DNA of 37,068 nt from Azoarcus sp. (GTDB taxonomy: Bacteria > Pseudomonadota > Gammaproteobacteria > Burkholderiales > Rhodocyclaceae), in NCBI GenBank assembly GCA_030656215.1, contig JAUSOD010000094.1:1-37068 (forward strand), given 5' to 3'. This document shows, piece after piece, positions 31,678 to 37,068 of the stretch (its first letter is position 1; the number at the start of each line of letters is the position of its first letter). Under the pieces are notes generated by a model. That model was not told where the DNA came from. It made no database searches and was given only the letters and a program-made list of their open reading frames with translations. The position numbers were made by a program, and so were the translations under genes.

Positions 31678-33086
31678 AGTTTTGATGCCTCGCGTTTGCG
31701 GTGAGCCATGAGTTGAGCGATTGCGCACGAGGCGGCCCGCGTTTCGGCGGTGTCGGCACGGCTGGTCAGCACGATCGGTACGCGTGCGCCAAGTACCACC
31801 CCGGCCATCAGTGCATCGGCAAGGTACTCGAGCTGCTTGGCGACCATATTGCCCGACTCGAGGTCCGGCACCACCAGGATGTCGGCATTGCCCGCCACCG
31901 CCGAGCGGATACCCTTGGTCTTGGCCGCGACCAGGGATACCGCATTGTCGAAGGCCAGCGGGCCGTCGAGCAGGCCACCGGTGATCTGGCGCCGATCGGC
32001 CATCTTGCACAGGGCGGCGGCGTCGATGGTCGAGCGCATCTTGGAGTTCACCGTTTCCACTGCGGCCAGGATGGCGACCTTGGGTTCGGCGAGTCCGAGC
32101 ATGTGGCCGAGGTCGATCGCGTTCTGGATGATGTGGGCCTTGTCCTCCAGCGATGGCAGGATGTTGATCGCGGCGTCGGTGATCATCAGCGGGTGCGGGT
32201 AAGTCGGGACATCGGCAAGGAACACGTGGCTGATCCGCCGCGCGGTACGCAGCCCGGTCGTCTTCGATACCACCGCGCTCATCAGCTCGTCGGTATGCAG
32301 CGAGCCCTTCATCAGCGCCTCGATTCCGCCGTCGCGGCACAGGGCGACGGCGGTCTCGGCCGACGCGTGGCTGTGGGGTACGTCGATGATGCGAAAACCT
32401 TTCAGGTCGAGTCCGAGCTCTTCCGCCAGTGCGCGGATCTTGGACTCCGGGCCGACCAGGATCGGATCGACCAGGCCCGCATGGGCCGCCTGGATCGGCC
32501 CGCGCAAGGACTCGGGATCGCACGGATGCGCCACCGCGATCGGAATGGGCGACATGCCTGCAGTGATCGACAGCAGGTGGCGATAGCGCAGCTCGCGATC
32601 CGAAATCGTGACTTCGGGTAGCACAACGCGCGCGCGAGAGATTTTCTCGGTCGGGGCGGCCACTTCGGCGGTACCGTCGATAACCTTGAGCCCGTCCTGG
32701 TTGACCGCCAGGCAGTCGAGGACCAGGTGATGGTTGTGCTCGTATTTTTCGCGGCAGGTGACCGAGATCGTCAGCGTGTCACCGATGGTGATCGGGCGCC
32801 AGAAGTTCAGCCCCTGCGACACATACACCGTGCCGGGCCCCGGGAACTCGGTGCCCAGGATGGTTGAAATCAGGGTGCTGCCCCACATGCTGTGACCGAC
32901 TACCTCGCGAAACTGGCTCGAGCGCGCGAATTCGGGGTCCACGTGAGTGGGATTGACGTCGCCCGACATGGCCGCGAACAAGTGGATATCTTCGGGACGC
33001 AGGGTCCGCACGAGTTGCGCAAAGTCACCGACCTGAATCTCGTCGAAGGTACGGTTTTGAATGAGCGAATGAACGGCGTGTGCCAT
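31674..33086 (-). CDS. Fusion: MaoC-type enoyl-CoA hydratase + phosphate acyltransferase
   Basis: 470 aa with two enzymes in one chain. Residues about 1-150 are a MaoC/hot-dog (R)-specific hydratase domain with the catalytic Asp-His pair in GDVNPTHVDP (D43, H48) and GHSMWGSTLIS. Residues about 160-470 are a phosphate acetyl/butyryltransferase domain, with MKGSLHTDELMSAV, ITDAAINILPSLEDKAHI, and the C-terminal VVPDLESGNMVAKQLEYLADA. NCBI names this type bifunctional enoyl-CoA hydratase/phosphate acetyltransferase. The start at 33086 has AAGGGA about 7 nt upstream; a second ATG at 33110 is less likely. It is coupled to ackA by a 4-nt overlap, so acyl-CoA could be turned into acyl phosphate and then ATP. 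The acyl length is not known. Confidence 0.92.
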   Translation of the reverse strand: MAHAVHSLIQNRTFDEIQVGDFAQLVRTLRPEDIHLFAAMSGDVNPTHVDPEFARSSQFREVVGHSMWGSTLISTILGTEFPGPGTVYVSQGLNFWRPITIGDTLTISVTCREKYEHNHHLVLDCLAVNQDGLKVIDGTAEVAAPTEKISRARVVLPEVTISDRELRYRHLLSITAGMSPIPIAVAHPCDPESLRGPIQAAHAGLVDPILVGPESKIRALAEELGLDLKGFRIIDVPHSHASAETAVALCRDGGIEALMKGSLHTDELMSAVVSKTTGLRTARRISHVFLADVPTYPHPLMITDAAINILPSLEDKAHIIQNAIDLGHMLGLAEPKVAILAAVETVNSKMRSTIDAAALCKMADRRQITGGLLDGPLAFDNAVSLVAAKTKGIRSAVAGNADILVVPDLESGNMVAKQLEYLADALMAGVVLGARVPIVLTSRADTAETRAASCAIAQLMAHRKREASKL

Positions 33087-33276
33087 AACGTTCCCTTGTT
33101 GTGAGTGCAATGCAGCATATGCATTCTAGCCGCAGGCGTGTTACTAAAGTTGGATTCGGATCAGGAACTGTGCGCTGCAGCACGGTGGTCGTATCTCATC
33201 CGCAACATGGAGCAGGTCACGAAGGGCCCGCAGGCCACATGCTAGAATCGGCTCGGTTATTTTCCTGGAATTCCTC

Positions 33277-34635
33277 ATGGAAGTCGTGATTCTCGCCGCC
33301 GGTCAGGGCAAGCGCATGCGCTCGGTTCTGCCCAAGGTCTTGCAGCCGATTGCCGGCAAGCCGATGCTGACGCACGTACTGGCGGCTGCCCGTGCGCTCG
33401 AGGCGAAGCGCATTTGTGTGGTTTATGGTCACGGCGGCGAAGTCGTGCGCGAGCAACTCGATGCGCCCGACCTGGCATGGGCACGGCAGGAGCCGCAGTT
33501 AGGTACCGGGCATGCGGTGCAACAGGCCTTGCCGCACCTGACCGACGGTGCGCTCGCCCTGGTCCTTTACGGCGACGTGCCGCTGATCGGTGTGCCTACC
33601 CTGACCCGGCTTGTGGCTGCGGCGGGCGAGCGCCGCCTGGGGCTGCTCACCGTGGAGCTCGACAACCCTGCCGGCTACGGGCGCATCCTGCGCGATGAGG
33701 CGGGTCGGGTCGTGCGCATCGTCGAAGAAAAGGACGCCAGCGCAGCCGAGCGCACCGTGCGCGAGGTCAATACCGGCATTCTGGTGGCTCCGGTCGCACG
33801 CCTGCGCGACTGGCTGGGTCGTATCGGTAACGACAACGCCCAAGGTGAGTACTACCTGACCGACATCATCGGCATGGCGGTGGCAGAGGATATCGATATC
33901 GTCACCGTGCAGCCCGACGCCGTGGCCGAAACGCTCGGGGTGAACAGCAAGCAGCAACTGGCCGAGCTTGAGCGCATGCATCAGGCGGCGATCGCCGGAC
34001 GGCTGCTGGACGAAGGTGTGACCCTGATCGATCCGGCCCGGATCGATGTGCGCGGCGAGCTGGTGTGTGGTCGCGATGTCGAGATCGACGTCAATTGCGT
34101 GTTCGAGGGCCGCGTGGAACTCGCCGACGGTGTCACCATCGGCGCCAACTGTGTAATCCGCGACACCCGCATCGGTGCCGGCACCCGGGTGGCGCCGTTT
34201 TCGCACCTCGACAGCACCACCATGGGCGCGGACTGCGTCATCGGTCCCTATGCCCGTACCCGCCCCGGCACCGTTCTGGGCGCGGACGTGCACATCGGCA
34301 ACTTCGTCGAAATCAAGAACAGCGTGGTGGCCGACCACTCCAAAGCCAATCACCTCGCCTATGTGGGCGATGCCGACGTCGGCAGCCGGGTGAATATCGG
34401 CGCGGGCACCATCACCTGCAATTACGATGGCGCCAACAAGTACCGCACGGTGATCGAGGACGATGTTTTCATTGGCTCCGACACCCAGTTGGTGGCGCCG
34501 GTGCGCGTAGGGCGCGGGGCCACGCTAGGCGCCGGAACCACGCTCACCAAGGATGCGCCGGCGGGTCAGCTCACCGTGTCGCGCGCAAGGCAGTTCAGCG
34601 TGGTCGGCTGGAAGAAGCCGGTCAAGAGCAGGTAA
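33277..34635 (+). CDS. glmU: Bifunctional GlmU: GlcN-1-P acetyltransferase / UDP-GlcNAc pyrophosphorylase
   Basis: 452 aa (E. coli 456). It makes UDP-GlcNAc, the precursor of peptidoglycan and LPS. The N-terminal uridylyltransferase domain (about 1-225) opens with [20 protein letters not shown] and has GTGHAVQQA and YGDVPLI. The C-terminal left-handed beta-helix acetyltransferase domain (about 245-435) carries FVEIKNSVV, the [12 protein letters not shown] segment and [17 protein letters not shown]. The start at 33277 fits the family N-terminus; the ribosome binding site is weak. glmS follows after 46 bp. The gene is divergent from the MaoC-Pta/ackA operon across about 190 bp. Confidence 0.97.
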   Translation: MEVVILAAGQGKRMRSVLPKVLQPIAGKPMLTHVLAAARALEAKRICVVYGHGGEVVREQLDAPDLAWARQEPQLGTGHAVQQALPHLTDGALALVLYGDVPLIGVPTLTRLVAAAGERRLGLLTVELDNPAGYGRILRDEAGRVVRIVEEKDASAAERTVREVNTGILVAPVARLRDWLGRIGNDNAQGEYYLTDIIGMAVAEDIDIVTVQPDAVAETLGVNSKQQLAELERMHQAAIAGRLLDEGVTLIDPARIDVRGELVCGRDVEIDVNCVFEGRVELADGVTIGANCVIRDTRIGAGTRVAPFSHLDSTTMGADCVIGPYARTRPGTVLGADVHIGNFVEIKNSVVADHSKANHLAYVGDADVGSRVNIGAGTITCNYDGANKYRTVIEDDVFIGSDTQLVAPVRVGRGATLGAGTTLTKDAPAGQLTVSRARQFSVVGWKKPVKSR

Positions 34636-34681
34636 ACCGTTCGACAGCGCGCTGTCGGTCAATCCCCGGAGTATCAGCACC

Positions 34682-36508
34682 ATGTGCGGAATCGTCACTG
34701 CAATCGCCACCAATAACGTTGTGCCCATGCTGCTCGAGGGCCTGCGCAAGCTCGAGTACCGGGGTTACGACTCTGCCGGAATCGCCGTCTTGGCGGGCGA
34801 GCTGACCCGCCTGCGCTCTGCCGGGCGGGTTGCCGAACTCGCCGCCCTGGCCGACGCGCGTCAGCTGTCGGCCAACATCGGTATTGCCCACACCCGTTGG
34901 GCCACCCATGGCGTGCCCGCCGAGCGCAACGCCCATCCCCACGTTTCGGCCGGGCTGGCGGTGGTGCATAACGGCATCATCGAGAATTTTGCGTCGCTCA
35001 AGCTCGCGCTGGAAGCGCGTGGCTACGTGTTTTCGTCCGAAACCGACACCGAGGCGATTGCGCATCTGATCCACCACAAGCTCGAATCCACGCCCGACCT
35101 GTTCGAGGCGGTCCGGCTCGCGACCAACGAATTGGTCGGCGCCTACGCCATCGGCGTGGTGTCCGAGGCCGACCCGTTCCGCATCATCGTCGCCCGCCGC
35201 GGTTCTCCGCTGCTGCTCGGGGTCGGTGAGGACGGCATGTATGCCGCATCCGACACTGCCGCGCTGCTGCAGGTCACGCGCAAAGTGGTCTATCTGGAAG
35301 ACGGCGATCTGGCCGAACTGCGCCGCGACAGCTTCCGGGTGATGCTGTCCGACGGCTCGCCGGTCGAACGTGAGATGCATATCTCCAGTCTGTCGGCGGA
35401 CGCGGTCGAGCTTGGCCAGTATCGCCACTACATGCAAAAGGAGATCTTCGAGCAGCCGCAGGCACTGGGCAATACGCTTGAGCTGATTGCCGGCGGCGGA
35501 TCGATCACGCCGCTGCACTTCGGTGCACGCGCGGCGGAGGTTTTCGACGGTGTGAAGCGGGTCCTGGTGCTGGCCTGCGGCACCAGCTTCCATTCTGGCC
35601 TGGTCGCGCGTTACTGGCTTGAAGCGCTGGCGAAGATCCCATGTACGGTCGAGATCGCCAGCGAGTATCGCTATCGTGAATCGGTGCCTGACAGCGAAAC
35701 CCTGGTGGTGGTCATTTCCCAATCGGGCGAAACCGCCGACACCCTGGCCGCGCTCAAGCACGCCAAAGCGCTCGGCATGGAGCGCACCCTGGCGATCTGC
35801 AACGTGCCCGAATCCGCCATCGTGCGCGAGGCGGCGCTGCGTTTCATTACCCGTGCCGGCCCCGAGATCGGGGTGGCGTCCACCAAGGCCTTCACCACCC
35901 AGCTCGCTGCGCTCGCGCTGCTGACCCTGTCGCTGGCAAAGATCAACGGTCGCCTGTCGGAGACCGAAGAAAACGGTCACCTTATCGCCTTGCGCCACCT
36001 GCCGGTTGCGGTGCAGAAGGTGCTCGAACTGGAGCCGGAGATCGAGCGCTGGGCACAGCGCTTTGCCACCAAGGAGCATGCGCTCTTCCTCGGTCGCGGT
36101 CGGCACTGGCCGATCGCCATGGAAGGTGCGCTCAAGCTCAAGGAGATCTCCTACATCCATGCCGAAGCCTACGCCGCGGGCGAACTCAAGCACGGACCGC
36201 TGGCGCTGGTTGACAAGGACATGCCGGTGATCGCGGTGTCGCCCGCTGACGAACTGCTGGAAAAACTCAAGTCCAATCTGCAGGAGGTCCGCGCCCGCGG
36301 CGGCGAACTCTACGTGTTCGCCGATGCCGGCAGCGAGATCCCGGAGTCGGAAGGGGTGCACATCCTGCACCTTCCCGAACACTACGGCATGCTGTCGCCC
36401 GTGCTGCATGTGATTCCGCTGCAATTGCTGTCATACCACGCAGCCCTGGTGAAAGGCACCGATGTCGATAAGCCGCGCAATCTGGCAAAAAGCGTTACCG
36501 TTGAGTGA
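34682..36508 (+). CDS. glmS: Glutamine-fructose-6-phosphate aminotransferase
   Basis: 608 aa (E. coli 609). It makes glucosamine-6-phosphate from fructose-6-phosphate and glutamine. The Ntn glutaminase domain starts with C2 (MCGIVTAI) and has the glutamine-binding HTRWATHG. Two sugar-isomerase (SIS) domains follow (about 285-420 and 455-595), with [10 protein letters not shown] and the phosphate-binding [12 protein letters not shown]. The C-terminus ends in the canonical [13 protein letters not shown]. The start at 34682 is fixed by the N-terminal cysteine. The 3' end of the gene is the classical TnsD recognition region of attTn7, and a Tn7-like end lies just after it. No glmS ribozyme-like leader is expected or seen. 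Confidence 0.98.
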   Translation: MCGIVTAIATNNVVPMLLEGLRKLEYRGYDSAGIAVLAGELTRLRSAGRVAELAALADARQLSANIGIAHTRWATHGVPAERNAHPHVSAGLAVVHNGIIENFASLKLALEARGYVFSSETDTEAIAHLIHHKLESTPDLFEAVRLATNELVGAYAIGVVSEADPFRIIVARRGSPLLLGVGEDGMYAASDTAALLQVTRKVVYLEDGDLAELRRDSFRVMLSDGSPVEREMHISSLSADAVELGQYRHYMQKEIFEQPQALGNTLELIAGGGSITPLHFGARAAEVFDGVKRVLVLACGTSFHSGLVARYWLEALAKIPCTVEIASEYRYRESVPDSETLVVVISQSGETADTLAALKHAKALGMERTLAICNVPESAIVREAALRFITRAGPEIGVASTKAFTTQLAALALLTLSLAKINGRLSETEENGHLIALRHLPVAVQKVLELEPEIERWAQRFATKEHALFLGRGRHWPIAMEGALKLKEISYIHAEAYAAGELKHGPLALVDKDMPVIAVSPADELLEKLKSNLQEVRARGGELYVFADAGSEIPESEGVHILHLPEHYGMLSPVLHVIPLQLLSYHAALVKGTDVDKPRNLAKSVTVE

Positions 36509-36531
36509 GCAGGTCAGACGCGGTGTTTTGG
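36471..36531 (+). other. attTn7-like target: glmS 3' end and insertion point
   Basis: The last codons of glmS (about 36471-36506, encoding [11 protein letters not shown]) match the DNA that TnsD recognises in E. coli, including CTGGCAAAA and GTTGAG. The transposon-like TGT begins at 36532, leaving 23 bp after the stop codon. In E. coli Tn7 inserts about 25 bp past the glmS stop. If a 5-bp target duplication exists, its copy here would be TTTGG (36527-36531); the other junction is outside the window. Confidence 0.55.
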
Positions 36532-36541
36532 TGTTCCTTGC

Positions 36542-36597
36542 CAATAAAGTCGAAAACGTGGCAATAAAGTCGAAAACATGGCAATAAAGTCGAAAAC
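36542..36597 (+). repeat. Three 20-bp-period direct repeats (TnsB-site-like)
   Basis: The 16-bp core CAATAAAGTCGAAAAC is repeated without mismatch at 36542-36557, 36562-36577 and 36582-36597, with 4-bp spacers GTGG and ATGG. The period is exactly 20 bp. It is AT-rich compared with its surroundings. The Tn7 right-end repeat CAATAAAGTCTTAAAC differs at only two positions. The likely role is multiple transposase binding. Confidence 0.9.
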
Positions 36598-36612
36598 TCA
36601 CGGCGCGCAGCT

Positions 36613-36871
36613 GGACACCCAAATGACTTGAGGATGGCTTCGCTGGTTCGAGGCAACCTTCGGCGGCGCACGACGTTGGCCGAAGAACAGTGACTGGAGG
36701 CCGATCGTCCGCGTTTGGGCCTGACCTGTCGGTCGGGTTGCATCAGATGAGCGGCGGCAATGCGCCACAGACCTGCCGGCCAGCGCTCACGCTCAACCAA
36801 CGACCGGTCTCGCCATCCTCGAACTCACCCTTCCGACCCAATGCAGCCATCGAGCTTTGTGGAAAGCAGTC
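36613..36871. other. No supported gene between the repeats and the attC-like site
   Basis: All six frames were considered. Short open frames occur on both strands (the longest about 100 codons, minus strand, running into glmS), but their composition is Arg/Ser/Pro-rich, as expected of random GC-rich sequence, and none resembles TnsA or another transposition protein. I see no promoter, terminator or RNA gene here. Confidence 0.5.
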
Positions 36872-36943
36872 GCTCAACGCTCGCGGTGAGCGGCTGCGGC
36901 GAGCGAATGCGAGCCAGCGGTCCGCTCCACCGCGCAGTTGGGC
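36872..36943. other. attC-like integron recombination site
   Basis: 72 bp bounded by GCTCAAC (36872-36878, fits RYYYAAC) and GTTGGGC (36937-36943, fits GTTRRRY). Between them CGCGGT (36882-36887) pairs with ACCGCG (36929-36934), and GAGCGG (36888-36893) with CCGCTC (36922-36927). One unpaired base (C36928) separates the two right-hand arms, as in folded attC sites. The central 28 nt would form the variable loop. Both strands satisfy the box consensus, and the side and identity of the extra base do not settle the orientation. No integrase gene or second site is visible. A REP-like palindrome is the alternative. Confidence 0.42.
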
Positions 36944-37068
36944 GACTCCTGCAACAATGGCGCCGCCGTCACGCTACCCCTCGCGGCCGCTGACGGCGAA
37001 GGGCGTGAGGCCTCGCCAACGCTGCTCACGCGGGCTTGAGGAACACGCCCTGAACGTACGCGATCCGC

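Larger units (their letters stand above)
36532..37068. mobile_element. Tn7-like transposon right end (partial, runs off window)
   Basis: From 36532 the sequence reads TGT, seven bases, then CAATAAAGTC. As I remember it, the right end of Tn7 reads TGT-N7-CAATAAAGTC as well, with the same spacing, and continues with 20-21-bp-period TnsB sites. Here three such repeats follow. The orientation (right end facing glmS) also fits. No tnsA-like frame is visible in the remaining 470 bp, and no matching inverted end occurs in the window, so the element may be decayed, non-autonomous or differently arranged. An IS21-type end with internal repeats is the main alternative. Confidence 0.5.

Noticed and set aside
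33123-33128. TAGAAT on the minus strand as a -10 box for the MaoC-Pta/ackA operon
   Set aside because: No acceptable -35 hexamer at 16-18 nt; too little support to list as a feature.
34622-36424. Open frame of about 600 codons antisense to glmS
   Set aside because: It is the mirror of a GC-rich coding frame; the product is His/Arg/Gln-rich without any domain, while the sense strand encodes a complete, unmistakable GlmS.
36542-36597. Three direct repeats considered as a CRISPR array
   Set aside because: The spacers are only 4 bp and nearly constant; no cas genes. Tandem transposase sites fit better.
36495-36800. Minus-strand frame of about 100 codons downstream of and into glmS
   Set aside because: It reads through the 20-bp repeats and overlaps the glmS end; composition is Arg/Ser-rich and no ribosome binding site or domain is seen.

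Overview
The window is a GC-rich, densely packed stretch of chromosome from a betaproteobacterium, most likely of the Rhodocyclales (Thauera/Azoarcus/Aromatoleum type). The evidence is the gene order (lysA-lptM / cyaY / PBP1A / pilMNOPQ-aroKB-dgt-gltBD), strong similarity of many products to betaproteobacterial families, and a fused MaoC-Pta next to ackA. This placement is an inference; no rRNA or tRNA is present to confirm it.

Layout. 121-2765: an ElyC/YdcF-like envelope protein (minus), then a DUF2802 membrane protein, a SPOR-domain protein and FliW (plus). 2872-9113: a plus-strand run of ridA, recG, ubiA, pyrF, ubiD and a DUF4870 membrane protein. 9114-12903: dacB (minus), an unknown small gene (plus), lysA-lptM (minus) and cyaY (plus). 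12904-23250: the class A penicillin-binding protein (minus) is divergent from pilMNOPQ, the type IV pilus alignment/secretin operon, which continues into aroK-aroB-dgt. 23251-29642: a structured leader followed by gltB-gltD (NADPH glutamate synthase). 29709-33086: a TauE/SafE permease (plus), then ackA and the MaoC-Pta fusion (minus, one operon). 33277-36508: glmU-glmS (UDP-GlcNAc supply). 36509-37068: no convincing gene, but mobile-element signatures.

How the genes fit together. Much of the window serves the cell envelope: glmU/glmS make the amino-sugar precursor, lysA acts in the diaminopimelate/lysine branch, PBP1A and DacB polymerise and trim peptidoglycan, LptM assists the LPS transporter, and PilM-Q build the pilus machine across the wall. 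The rest is core metabolism: ubiquinone (ubiA, ubiD), pyrimidines (pyrF), shikimate (aroK, aroB), nitrogen (gltBD), iron-sulfur biogenesis (cyaY) and acetate/acyl-phosphate (ackA, pta).

Most notable. (1) Starting 23 bp after glmS there is a TGT-N7-CAATAAAGTC sequence followed by three 20-bp-period repeats. This closely matches the architecture I remember for the right end of Tn7, at the classical attTn7 site. An attC-like (integron) hairpin lies about 340 bp further in, and no tnsA is visible before the window ends. (2) Upstream of gltB a good sigma70-type promoter is followed by a hairpin and a complete intrinsic terminator, all before the gene. This suggests transcription attenuation or a short terminated RNA. 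(3) A very strong hairpin between pilQ and aroK buries one candidate aroK start codon.
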